Positions 1-12,800 of a stretch of DNA of 64,000 nucleotides are shown here, piece after piece. Source of the stretch: Bufo bufo (Eukaryota; Chordata; Amphibia; Anura; Bufonidae); NCBI RefSeq assembly GCF_905171765.1, contig NC_053391.1:686583257-686647256 (forward strand), given 5' to 3'. The notes beneath the pieces were generated by a model that saw only the letters and a program-made list of their open reading frames with translations, was not told the origin of the DNA and ran no database searches. Both the position numbers and the translations under genes were made by a program. Positions within the stretch are counted from its first letter, which is position 1. The number at the start of each line of letters is the position of its first letter.

Positions 1-535
1 GAACGAGGAATGGAGAGGGGAGGTGGCGGTGAGATTAGGGGAGTAGGTGGATGGAGGGGGTTATACTCACCCTGTGTTCACAATACTCACCCCATCTTCA
101 TCCTCTTCTGTTCACCCGCCCGTCGCCCCCCCCCCCCCCCTTCCTTCCCACGGTAGTAGCAGGTTCACCTCTTCAGCCACTAGCACGAGGTGGTAGTGAG
201 GCTGGAGTAGAGGGGACTGCAGAAATGCTGGTGACCCCATGGCTGGCGGGATGCAGGGGAGCTAAGCTGCCCTGGTCCACTTTTGCCTTCTTGGGGGAGG
301 TCGGGCGGTGAGGGGAACAGACACAGACGGGAAAAAAGGTAAAAAATAAAAATAAAAAATAAGATGCCCTGCCTCCTACAGACACTAGGCTAAAACTGAT
401 TAGCTCAGTGTATGCAGGAGGGGTATAGCTGAGAGGAGGAGCTAGCACTTTTTTTTTGCCTAGTGTCGCCTCCTAGTGGCAGCAGCAGCTATACCCATGG
501 TCTCCTGTGTCCCCCCCCAATGATACGAGCGAGAA
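1..535 (-). mobile_element. DIRS retrotransposon terminal fragment
   Basis: Positions 340-533 resemble the right inverted terminal repeat of the DIRS element at 14690-14818 (tandem CCTAGTG/TATACCC motifs, then GTGTCCCCC and a GCGAGAAAT end). The stretch upstream (150-310, including GCTGGCGGGATGCAGGGGAG) matches that element's leader at about 14370-14520. The element continues left of the window and sits in C2CD3 intron 16. No coding part is visible. Confidence 0.7.
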
Positions 536-573
536 ATGTTAAATAACATAGCCACCATAGTGAGAGATCTTAC

Positions 574-823
574 TTGCTTCACCTCTACCGATGACTGTGG
601 TGGGTCCAGGAAATGTGCCGGTCTCGGGATTTGCGCTGCAGATGTTCCCTCCTCATTTTTTAATCTCTGCAATGCCACCACTTGGTCTCCTGATCCCATG
701 GCAAGTAGGACCTTGAGTCGTCCACGCTCACAGCCGCTGAACATGTCAACGATTGGTACAAAGCTGTCCACCGCAACCACTGGATACTGTGCTTGGAGCA
801 GAAGACGGCAAATTTTTGGGTCA
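574..823 (-). CDS. C2CD3: C2CD3 exon 16, third C2 domain, last exon in window
   Basis: 250 nt, acceptor TTTTTTCACAG, donor chosen at CAA/GTAAGA (phase 0). It encodes [38 protein letters not shown] and RPAHFLDPP, matching the mammalian protein closely. An earlier donor (TCG/GTAGAG, 16 nt upstream in transcript) is possible but weaker and gives a different phase. The next exon is outside the window. Confidence 0.92.
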
Positions 824-3800
824 CTGTGAAAAAAAAAAAAAGAAAAAAAAAAGAAGAGTCAAAAAAAAATTCTAAGCCATTCCCCATTACCTGTTCAATC
901 TCCCTCTGTCTAACCTGTTAACATGCTGAAGTCACTATTGGCCGTGGCATCTATACAGTTAGAAGGGCTGTTACAGCTAAGAAACTCTAGAGCCCATGGC
1001 TTCTCCGGTGCTGAGCATTTACTGCATAGCGACAGGACACCGTCAAGGAATTAAACGGGAGGATGCCTCATCAGAAATAAATGAAGGCTGTCAGGGCATG
1101 CTGGGGCTGCAGTTTTTCCAAGCTGAAGAACTGCAGGTTCAAGGGGTATTTCGGTTGTGAGAGGTTACAACTATTAATTGGTGTGGGTCCTACCACTGAT
1201 CACGTGAACAGGGAACTTTGTACCCTCCTCCGGTGCCCCCAAAATTAATGGAGCGGCAGGTCGGGCATGTGCACATCAGCAATGGGGGCCCTAAGAGCAT
1301 ACAATATCCGGCAGCATGACATGCTTCTTCTGAGCTGTTACCTGAAGGACATGTAGAACTGATGCAAGGGGAGCTTTACTAGGCCCAGCAGCTGATCTGT
1401 AGTCGGGTCGGGAACTTTATTCCAGACTTCAAGGATCATCACATTGTTCTCCATTCTCTCTAGGAGCCGACTTGTCAGAGAGACTGGAGCGACCTGGCAG
1501 AACAAGTAATAAGCACTATAACACAGCCCTCCACAGCTCATCTTCCTGCTCGTTCTCTCCCTCCACACAAGCACAGCAGACGGACTCTTCCAGATATGTC
1601 AAAACGGTAAAGTGTCAAATCAGATGTCCCCCCCCCCCCCCCCCTCCCGGCTTTTCCGTAACTAGATGGATTTTGGGGGGAACTGATTAAAAACGCTTTA
1701 TATCACATGCACGACTTATTTTCTGACTTCTAGTGAGCAGCAGTTACCTGAGAGAAGCTGAACAGTGGCTGGTTGCTGCCCCACGCGACCGCGGAGCGAG
1801 TGGCTTCCTGGCTAGAGAAAAGCTTGCAGTTCAGATATGGATTACATATGGAGGAATACTCCGGGTCGCACACTAAGCCCTTGCCTTCAGGCACCATGAG
1901 GATAGCATGCAGTAAGAGGCCATTCTCCTCTTCAGACTCTGGTGCTTTTGGCCGCTCTGTCTGGTGGTGGACATGCTGCTTAGCAGGCAGGACTGAGGGC
2001 ATGGGCTCTACAGGCTCCTCTGGAGATCCCTCTGTGTAGGACTGATCTTCAGGTGCCATGACGCTCACGTTGGGTCTACAGAATGAGGCGGACGCGTCCT
2101 GCACTCTCAGAGATGCCTTCTCTGGGATGTTAGAGAATTCTCTGCTGTCTCCAGCAACGGCTACAGACACCTGTCGGAGAAATTGGAGAGAGGCGGTAAC
2201 AACCTGCCCAGCAGACGGAACAGTTTATGGGGCAGAATAAAAAACTGTCACTGCTGGGCCAGTGAATGGCTGCAGTGGTCAACTTCACCATGGATGGTAC
2301 TCTGGGGACTAAAAGCAGGAGCCTGTGTGTTAGAACAGATTCCCAGAGGTCAGTTTCTTTTTTCCATTAAAGGGAACCTGTCATCAACTTTACGCTGATC
2401 TCACCGAGAGCAGCATACATTAGTGACAGCAATGCTGATCTCAGCGGTGTGTCACTCATCAGCTAAAAGTAAGTGTTTGCTTAGAACCAGCATCATAATC
2501 ATTACAGCACAGGCCTGGAAAAGAGTAAAATCTACTTGAGAAGAGTCCTGGTTATTCATAATCTCCTGCTCTCCCGCCCATCTGCTGATGATTGGCAGTT
2601 CTCTACTAGTGAGAAAGGGAGAAAAGTACAGTAGGTGAACCCGATTTTGTGTCAATCTCGCTGTATTTCTCGGCGAGATTGAGCACATACGAGCCCCATC
2701 GCGGGAGCCAGCGCCGAGCTGGCTTGCCGCAATGGAGAGCAAGCGCGTCATAGAAGCGACGGGAGATCCGACTTGGATTCCCGCCAATTCTACACGTGTG
2801 CGGCGTTTGTTATGAATCCTGAGGGGGAAGTCCCCGCCGGATTTTAAATAAAAATCCGACCTGGGTCCCACCCTCAGGAGCATACCGGGCCCTTAGGTCT
2901 GTTATGGGTTGTAAGGAGAGCCCCCCCTACGCCGAAAAAAACGGCGTAGGGGGTCCCCCTACAATCCATACCAGACCCGTATCCAAAGCACGCTACCCGG
3001 CCAGCCAGGAAGGGAGTGGGGACGAGCGAGCGCCCACCCCCCTCCTGAGCCGTACCAGGCTGCATGCCCTCAACATGGGGGGTTGGGTGCTCTGGGGCAG
3101 GGGGCGCACTGCGGCCCATGTTGATGAGGACAGGGCCCCTTCCCGACAACCCTGGCCGTTGGTTGTCGGGGTATGCGGGCAGGAGGCTTATCGGAATCTG
3201 GGAGCCCCCTTTAATAAGGGGGCCCCCAGATACCGGCCCCCCACCCTAAGTGAATGAGTATGGGGTACATCGTACCCCTACCCATTCACCTGCAAGAAAA
3301 GTGGTAAAAACACAAATAAACCACACAGTGTATTAAAATATTTTATTTTTCTGCTCCGGAGGCCGCCCCCTGTCTTCTTTATTAGCTCTTTTACCAGGGG
3401 GGGCTCTTCTTCTTCCGATATCCCGACGGGTCTTCTCCGCTATCCGGGGGGGGGTCTTCTCAACTCTCCGGGGTTCTCCTTCTGTCTTCTCCTTCTGTCT
3501 TGTTGTCTCCTTCTGTCTTCTGTCTCCGGGGGGGGGCTCTTCTTCTTCCGATATCCCGACGGGTCTTCTCCGCTATCCGGGGGGGTCTTCTCAACTCTCC
3601 GGGGTTCTCCTTCTGTCTTCTCCTTCTGTCTTGTTGTCTCCTTCTGTCTTCTGTCTCCGGGGGGGGGCTCTTCTTCTTCCGATATCCCGACGGGTCTTCT
3701 CCGCTATCCGGGGGGGTCTTCTCAACTCTCCGGGGTTCTCCTTCTGTCTTCTCCTTCTGTCTTGTTGTCTCCTTCTGTCTTCTGTCTCCGGGGGGGGGCT

Positions 3801-6800
3801 CTTCTTCTTCCGATATCCCGACGGGTCTTCTCCGCTATCCGGGGGGGTCTTCTCAACTCTCCGGGGTTCTCCTTCTGTCTTCTCCTTCTGTCTTGTTGTC
3901 TCGGCGCACCCCGATTCTTCGTCTTCTCTTCTTGTTTTCGCCTCTCTCTGTTGTTGACTCGGCGCACCCCGGTTCTTCGTCTCGCGAGACTCGGCGCACC
4001 CCGATTCTTCGTCTCGCGAGACTCGGCGCACCCCGATTCTTCGTCTCGCGAGACGAAGAACCGGGGTGCGCCGAGTCAACAACAGAGAGAGGCGAAAACA
4101 AGAAGAGAAGACGAAGAATCGGGGTGCGCCGAGACAACAAGACAGAAGGAGAAGACAGAAGGAGAAGACAGAAGGAGAACCCCGGAGAGTTGAGAAGACC
4201 CCCCCGGATAGCGGAGAAGACCCGTCGGGATATCGGAAGAAGAAGAGCCCCCCCCCCGGAGACAGAAGACAGAAGGAGACAACAAGACAGAAGGAGAAGA
4301 CAGAAGGAGAACCCCGGAGAGTTGAGAAGACCCCCCCGGATAGCGGAGAAGACCCGTCGGGATATCGGAAGAAGAAGAGCCCCCCCCCGGAGACAGAAGA
4401 CAGAAGGAGACAACAAGACAGAAGGAGAAGACAGAAGGAGAACCCCGGAGAGTTGAGAAGACCCCCCCCCGGATAGCGGAGAAGACCCGTCGGGATATCG
4501 GAAGAAGAAGAGCCCCCCCTGGTAAAAGAGCTAATAAAGAAGACAGGGGGCGGCCTCCGGAGCAGAAAAATAAAATATTTTAATACACTGTGTGGTTTAT
4601 TTGTGTTTTTACCACTTTTCTTGCAGGTGAATGGGTAGGGGTACGATGTACCCCATACTCATTCACTTAGGGTGGGGGGCCGGTATCTGGGGGCCCCCTT
4701 ATTAAAGGGGGCTCCCAGATTCCGATAAGCCTCCTGCCCGCATACCCCGACAACCAACGGCCAGGGTTGTCGGGAAGGGGCCCTGTCCTCATCAACATGG
4801 GGACAGGGTGCTCTGAGGTGGGGGGGCCGCAGTGCGCCCCCTGCCCCAGAGCACCCAACCCCCCATGTTGAGGGCATGCAGCCTGGTACGGCTCAGGAGG
4901 GGGGTGGGCGCTCGCTCGTCCCCACTCCCTTCCTGGCTGGCCGGGTAGCGTGCTTTGGATACGGGTCTGGTATGGATTGTAGGGGGACCCCCTACGCCGT
5001 TTTTTTCGGCGTAGGGGGGGCTCTCCTTACAACCCATAACAGACCTAAGGGCCCGGTATGCTCCTGAGGGCGGGACCCAGGTCGGATTTTTATTTAAAAT
5101 CCGGCGGGGACTTCCCCCTCAGGATTCATAACAAATGCCGCACACGTGTAGAATTGGCGGGAATCCAAGTCGGATCTCCCGTCGCTTCTATGACGCGCTT
5201 GCTGGGATGTGCTGCCGCTATCCCAGTGAGTGCGAGATCTCGGCACCACGTCGCCGAGTATCAGCGCGACGCTGTCGTGCTAAAAGCACAATATCACAAA
5301 CACCTACTGTAGGTAGAAGACTGTCAGTCATCAGCAGGTCGGCAGGAGAGCAGGACTCTTCTCAGGAGGCCGTGACTCTTTTCCAGACCTAGTCTGCAAT
5401 GATTGTGATGTTGGTTCTCGGCAACCACTTACTTTTAACTTATAAATGACAGATCTCTAAAATCAACTCACCTGTCTCTACTTTGCGCTGCCGTTAGTAT
5501 GAGCAGCATAACGTTGATGACAGGTTCCCTTTAAAGGGCATCTGTCACCAGATTATCAGCATTAATCCAGCCGACATGTGACACCTGCAAATGTCAGACA
5601 AATGAGGGAGGTGCTGCTGCAGGCAGAGGCTCTGCTCCCTGCGGGGTTGCCGCACCTCCTGGTCTCCATCCTTGTACAGCGTTTGCGCCCTATGTGATCC
5701 TACGAGACATCAGGGCCAGACATGAATATGCTTTCACTGCCTAGCCTGTCAGTCTTAGCAGTGGGGGTGCAGCAAAGCAGACAGGGAGTGGACCCTCTGG
5801 GTGCAACAGCACCTCCCTTGTTGCACCCACCAGCTTATTTAGGACTAAAAGCATTATGTTCAGGTGGCATGTGCAGATGCTGCGGTCAGCTGGTTTAATG
5901 CTGATAATTCGGTGACAAATGGCGTTTTTTGCATTCAGCTTCCACAGCACAATCTGGTATTTCACCATCTCACTGACTTTTGACTTAAATTAAAATTTAG
6001 AAGGGATATTTTTTAAAAAAAACATGTAATTCAAGAAATGAGCACAGACATTACCTTCAGGGGCCCCACATCCTCTAATTGCTGCTGATTCTCCAAGCAA
6101 CGCACTGGAAGTGTCTGCGAGACGGAGAGATCCTGAGACCGGAGAACATCGCGGAGGGACAGAATGGCCGAGCCAAGAAGTCCGGGCTGCAAGGACAAAT
6201 ATCAGGTCCGTATCGCATTGCACAAGTGTAAAGATGGAGGTGAGAGAAAACGGAGGCTGTAAATCAGGTGTAGCCTTATGGGAACTATACCTTTTTCTCG
6301 GTGCTCTTCCTCATATAGATTCGGAAGGTCAGGCCGGAGTTCCACCAGTGCTGGATCATTAGTCCATGGAACAAGATCGGGAACACAAATCTTTGCTGGA
6401 ACTTCACAGCTGCAGAAGAGAAAGCGAAGACACCTGTGATTACGTATAAAGAAAGGGATAAGCTTACACCTGGGGATGGCTATGCTTTGACCGATGGAGG
6501 AATTAGAAAAAGGTCCACGGATTCTCCAAGTGTTCTGGAGCCACAATGCCCAACATGTTCCAAAAGCCGAAGCATGCTGGGAGTTGTTGCTTCACATGCT
6601 GCACACCACTGCTGACATACTTCACCTATCTGTCAGGACGGTGTTAAATTTGGAGTGAAGCCAATAATCCCATGCGAGTTCAAACTTGGCTCGTTTGTTG
6701 GATATGGAAGCATTGAACATTTCATACAGACCGTTGTTGTTGACGGCGTTTATCATTTCCGTCAGTGGAGGAGGGTTTGGATTATTCCAAATCGTAGGCA

Positions 6801-9800
6801 ATTTTCATTCTAGTAGCCACAATTACACGAGTGACAACTACTCTAATAGTTTGGGGAAATAAGTCTAAATCCACGGAGAGTAAGGCCTGAGCTATAGATA
6901 GTGAGATTGGGAGATTCCATATTTGAGTTAAGAATTAGATTAATTGAGTTCCAGATCGGTTTGATGTCTCGGCATTCCCACCATACGGGGGATGATAGGG
7001 GGTACATCTTAGATAATCTGTAGGGTGTATAGTACCATCTGTAAAGGAATCTCCTGGAGTGTTCAAGATGGTTTATACATTTAGAAGAAACCCGTATAAT
7101 AGAGAATGCAGTTTCCCATTGCTCTAACTTAATGTAGATTCCCATTTTTTTTAGTAAAGGGGTCAGTGGTGAGTCTAATCTCTCCGCCATAAGGTGATAG
7201 CTGAGAGATAGAGCCTTGAGGGTACTTAAAGGATTTCGGAAGATTTCAGAGGATATGGGGAGGCCCACCCCAGACAAAAAATGTCTGATTTGTAAGTACT
7301 TGTAGAAATTCCTATGGGGGAATCTTACATTTCAATGATAGGTCTGTGAAGGAGCTTAAAATATTATTAGTGTAAAGTTGACTCAGGTTTTTAATTCCTA
7401 GCTCGGTCCAATTATAAATCCTTAAGTCTGGGATGCACCTCCCCAACGCCTCCAGGGGAATATCTGCAAAGGAGATATTAATACGTTTCAATTTTGTCGT
7501 CAATAGGGTCCAGAGTTCGAATGCGGCCTGAATAGTGGGAAACAAGTTTGGGATGCGAGTTTTTCCCAATAGTGGGTTTGAAAGGAAAAAAAAAAATATA
7601 TTTTTTTTTTACACCCATGATATAGTTTTCGATTGTAACCCAGTGCTTGTCGGTCTGGTTGTTCTGAAATACACGCCCTATAGTCCTTAATTATAGAAGG
7701 GCAGCCTAGTCCCCCTGTGGCAATGGGTAGGTACATTACCTCTGCTTGGATTCTTGGTTTTTTGTCTTGCCATACAAACTTAAGAAGTCGTTTTTGGATT
7801 TATGGGAACAGAGATTGGGAGGTTACGGAATAGGTATAGTATTTGTGGGATGATGAACATTTTTAGGGGCCGCTATTCTTCCCTGGTTAGTACCAGGATT
7901 ATATCATCAGCAAATAGACCGATTTTGTGGTTTGTTTCCCCAATTTTTATACCTGTTACTTGTGTATGGGCCCTAATACTTTCTGCTAGAGGTTCAATTG
8001 CCAGTGCGAAAATGATGGGAGATAAGGGGCATCCCTGCCTTGTTCCGTTTTTTATTTGGAATTGGTTAGATAAGGACATTAGCGGATGGTTTAGAGTATA
8101 ATGCACTTATAGCTGCCTCCAAATACCCCCAAAGCACTCGGTCAAATGTCTTCTCCTCATCCAGAGACAGAAGCAGAGAAGGCATCCGCTTTGCCCTGGA
8201 AAAGTAGAGGAGGTCAATTATACGTCTGGTGCCGTCTAGGGCCTGTCTTGATTTGACAAAACCCACTTGGTCATGATGAATAAGATGGGGAATAAGTAAC
8301 GTTAATCTATTGGCTTGTAGTTCTGAGTATATTTTAAGGTCGGCGTTCAAAAGGGAGATCGGGCGGAAATTTTCTGGGGGTGTCGGGAGATTTGCCTGGT
8401 TTGGGAATAGCTACAATAGTAGCTTGGAGCATTTCTGGTGGTATGTTTCCAGTGGACATTATATGGGTAAATGTGGTTAAGAGGAAAGGAGATAAGATAT
8501 TTCCAAATGTTTTAAAATATTCGTTGCATAGTCCATCCGGGCCTGCGGATTTATTACTTTTGGTTGATTTTATAATGTGCAATATTTCATTGGTATCTAT
8601 TGGTTTGTTGATCTGTTCTAGCTGTTCTGGGGAGAGTTTGGGCAGTGAAATACCCGCTAGGTCCGGAGTTGGCTGTGGAGTTTGTTTGTTGTCTTTAAGA
8701 TTGTATAGATTACGATAGTAATTGGCAAAAGTGTTAGCTATTTCTTGGGGGTTAATTACCTTTTCCTTATTGGAGTTATAAATGTATGGTAGTTTTTCCC
8801 TATTTAATGAGGATTTGACTTTGTAGGCTCGTATCTTGTTTGCTCTGTTTCCTTGCGCGTAAAAACGAGATTTTTGTATAACTTACCAGTAAAATCTCTT
8901 TCTCGCTCTTCCTTGGGGGACACAGGAAACCTTGGGTATAGCTCATCTCCATAGGAGGCGTGACACTAAGTGAAGACTGTTAAGCCCCTCCTCCACAGCT
9001 ATACCCTCAGCCTGGAGAGAGAGACTACCAGTTATGTGCCCAAGTAGTTAAAACAAAGGCAAGGATCAACCAAATTAACACCAACAAGTCAAAACACCCG
9101 TCAGGGCAACCAAAACAATGGGTGGGTGCTGTGTCCCCCAAGGAAGAGCGAGAAAGAGATTTTACTGGTAAGTTATACAAAAATCTCGTTTTCTCGCCCA
9201 ATTCCTTGGGGGACACAGGAAACCTTGGGACGTTCAAAAGCAGTCCAAAAATAGGGAGGGACCACAAACCCAAGATGCATTAAAACACCATATGCATTAA
9301 GGCACCGCCGCCTGCAAGACCAGGCGGCCCAAAGCAGCATCCGCCGATGCATAAGTGTTCACCCTGTAGAACTTGGTGAAAGTGTGCAAAGAAGACCAGG
9401 TGGCCGCCTTACACAATTGTTCAGCCGAAGCTCGATTTCGCTGAGCCCAGGAAGCCCCGACCGCTCTGGTAGAATGAGCGGTAACACCAAAGGGCGGCTC
9501 CCTGCCCTTAGCACGGTAAGCCTCAGCAATAGCCATCTTGATGAAGCGGGCAATAACCACTTTAGATGCCGCCAGCCCCCTGCGCGGACCCTCCGGAACC
9601 ACAAATAGAGAATCCGAGCGCCGAAAGGGTCTAGTTACATCCAAGTAGATCCTCAGAGCCCTAACAACATCCAGACGGTGAAGATCCCGTTCCCGAGGAT
9701 GAGACGGGGACGGGCACAGAGAAGGAAGGACAATATCTTCATTTAGGTGAAAAGCGGACACCACCTTCAGAAGGAAATCCGGAACCGGGCGGAGAACCAC

Positions 9801-12800
9801 CTTGTCCTGGTGAAAAACCAAGAGGGGTTCTACGCAAGAAAGTGCCGCCAATTCAGATACACGCCGAAGAGACGTGATGGCAACAAGGAAAAAAACTTTG
9901 CAAGACAACAAGCGAAGGGAAACCCTACGCAGAGGCTCGAAAGGAGAAGATTGGAGAGCCGTTAGCACAACATTAAGATCTCAAGATGGAACGGAAGCGC
10001 GATACGGGGGAGCATAGTGAGTAACCCCCTGAAGAAAGGTCTTAACTGGACCGAGCGGAGCCAGAGGGCGCTGGAAGAGGATCGAAAGCGCTGAGATCTG
10101 ACCCTTTAGGGTACTGAGACCCAAACCCAAGTCTAGACCAGACTGCAAGAAGGATAAAATCGTGGGAAGAGAAAACCGAAGGGGATGAACATCCAAGGTC
10201 TCACAGAAGTTCAAATAGGCCCGCCAGGTTCGGTAATAAATCCTGGACGAAGCCGGTTTTCGCGCACGAATCATGGTACGGACCACGTCGGCAGAAAACC
10301 CCCGCCGCGTTAGGACTGCGGTTTCAATAGCCACGCCGCTAAACGTAGCGACCCTAAATGCTGGTGGAAGATCGGCCCTTGAGAGAGGAGATCTTCTCTT
10401 AGAGGCAGAGGCAAGTGAGCGTCTGCCAGGAGCAGCATAAGGTCGGCGTACCAAGGACGACGAGGCCAATCCGGGGCTATTAGGATCGCAGGCGTGCCTT
10501 CCGCCGCGATCTTCCGAAGGACTCGTGGAAGAAGAGGCAGGGGCGGAAAAACGTAGAGGAGAGAGAACCCTGTCCAGGGAAGGACGAGCGCGTCCGCGCC
10601 GTAAGCGTCCGGATCCTTGGCTCTGGCCATGAAGGTGGGAAGCTTGTGGTTGAATCTGGAGGCCATGAGATCCACGTCCGGACGACCCCAACGAAGGCAA
10701 AGAGACTCGAAGACGTCGGGGTGCAGAGACCACTCGCCCGGGTCGATCGTCGTCCGGCTGAGGAAATCCGCCGCCCAATTGTCCACCCCCGGGATGTAAA
10801 TGGCCGAAAGGGCTGGAACATGAACTTCCGCCCAGCGAAGGATTAGAGACACCTCCCTCATCGCCGCCGTGCTGAGAGTGCCCCCCTGATGATTTATGTA
10901 TGCCACAGCCGTGGCATTGTCCGATTGGACACGAACAGGGTGACCTTGAAGCAGCGAAGTCCAATGCCGGAGTGAGAGGAGAACCGCCCTCAGCTCCAGA
11001 ACGTTGATCGGCAGTTTGGACTCCGATGGAGACCAAGTGCCTTGTACGAACCGAGGAGGAAACACCCCCCCCCCCAACCCCGCAGACTGGCATCGGTGGT
11101 AATCACCCACCAAGTTATCGGCAAGAAGGACTTCCCCTGGAGAGGGGTCCGCAACCACCAGAGGAGAAAGGAACGAACCTGGGGGGGGGAAGGGGAAAAT
11201 GCTGATCCAGACTCTCCTGGGACTTGTCCCAGGCAGACAGAATGGCAGTCTGAAAGGTGCGGGAGTGATACTGCGCGTAGGGGATTGCTTCGAAACAGGA
11301 CACCATTTGTCCCAAGACCCGCATGCTGAACCGGAAAGAAGGATGGCGGTGGGTCAGAAGGCTCCGAACCGACCGATGAAGGAGCTGGCGCTTCTCTGAC
11401 GGAAGCCGAACCTCCGCTGCCTCTGTATCCAGCAGCATCCCCAGAAAGATTAGTTGCTTGGATGGAACAAGAGAGGATTTGGGAAGATTGATAATCCAAC
11501 CGAACCGGCGTAAGGTTTGTAGCGAGAGGTCCACACTGGCAGATGTCAGTGACAGAGAGGGTCCCTTGATAAGGAGATCGTCCAAATATGGAAGAAGAAA
11601 AACTCCCCTGGAACGAAGTAAGGCGAGGACAGGGGCTAGGACCTTTGTGAAAACGCGAGGGGCCGTCGCCAGCCCGAAGGGGAGGGCAATGAACTGGTAG
11701 TGGTCGGACCCCACTGCAAAGCGCAGAAAACACTGATGATACCGAGCGATTGGAATATGAAGGTAGGCGTCCTGGATGTCGATAGAGGCCAGGAACTCCC
11801 CTTTTTCCAGAGAGGCCACCACCGACCTGAGAGACTCCATCCGGAACCGCTGAAGACGAAGGAAACGGTTTAACCGTTTTAGATCCAGAATGGGACGAAC
11901 CGAGCCTTCTTTTTTGGGGACCACAAAAAGGTTCGAATAGAACCCCTTGAATCTTTCTTCCATAGGAACCGGAGCGATGACCCCTTTGTCCAGAAGGGTG
12001 CGAGTGGCAGTAAAGAAATCGGCCGCTCCTTGGGGATCCCGGGAGCGAAAGAACCGAACTGGGGGGAGGGACGCAAACTCGAGTTTGTACCCGGAAGACA
12101 CCACCTCGAGAGCCCAGGCGTCGGAGACGTGCGCCTGCCAGAAGTCCCTGAACAGGAGGAGACGTCCCCCCACCCGGGTGGGTGGGGGCGCACCTTCAGG
12201 TAGGGTTCTGCTTGGTCGCGGGAGGGCGAGCAGGCTGTGACTTGCGCCAGGAGGGCTGGGTCCGAAAAAAAGGTTTCTTACGTCTGTCTTGGACAGGGTT
12301 AGAGGATGGACCTGAAGTGGTGCGAGGTGTGGGAACCCTGCGGGAAGACCTGAAGCGAGAAAAGGTGGGACGGCCTCGAGTGGTGCTCCTAGTCCTGGAT
12401 TGGGGAAGATGTGTACTCTTCCCTCCCGTGGCTTCGGAGATGATTTCATCCAAGCGGGTCCCGAACAATCGAGAACCAGTGAAGGGAAGGCCAGTAAGAG
12501 ACCGCTTTGACGTGGCGTCCGCCGTCCAAACCTTTAACCAAAGCTCCCTCCTAGCCGAAACGGCCAGGGCAGACGAACGGGCTATGAGAGCCCCCGCATC
12601 AAGGGATGCTTCACAGACGAATTTGCCGGCTTGAACGATAAGTTGGGCTAGAGCACGGAGGTCCTGAATAGGGACGTCGGATTTAAGCTCCTGATCCAGC
12701 TGAGACGCCCATTCTGAAACCGCTTTTCCAGCCCAAGCGGAGGCAAAGACCGGCCTGAGGGCGGAACCGGAGGCTGCAAAGATACCCTTTGTAATGGCCT

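Larger units (their letters stand above)
2367..5534. mobile_element. Large foldback (palindromic) element with T2/Kolobok-type ends
   Basis: Both ends read TTAA-AGGGAACCTGTCATCA in inverted orientation, with TTAA target duplications at 2367-2370 and 5531-5534. Two near-identical arms of about 1.2-1.3 kb (2737-4048 and 4049-5210) face each other across a perfect GTCTCGCGAGAC palindrome centred at 4048/4049. Each arm carries tandem 131-bp units, four on the left (from about 3406) and three on the right. Near the centre is a three-fold 31-bp unit. The outer 350 bp of each side are far more diverged. No transposase is present; ORFs in the arms are mirror images and not coding. It lies in C2CD3 intron 13. 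Confidence 0.8.

Noticed and set aside
3500..4476. Arg-rich and Leu/Ser-rich ORFs up to 318 codons
   Set aside because: Mirror-image translations of the palindromic tandem repeats; the same peptide appears on both strands.
9981..11093. The whole 370-codon frame as tyrosine recombinase
   Set aside because: Its first part overlaps the RNase H region antiphase and is Ser/Gly-rich filler; only the C-terminal third resembles a recombinase core-binding domain.
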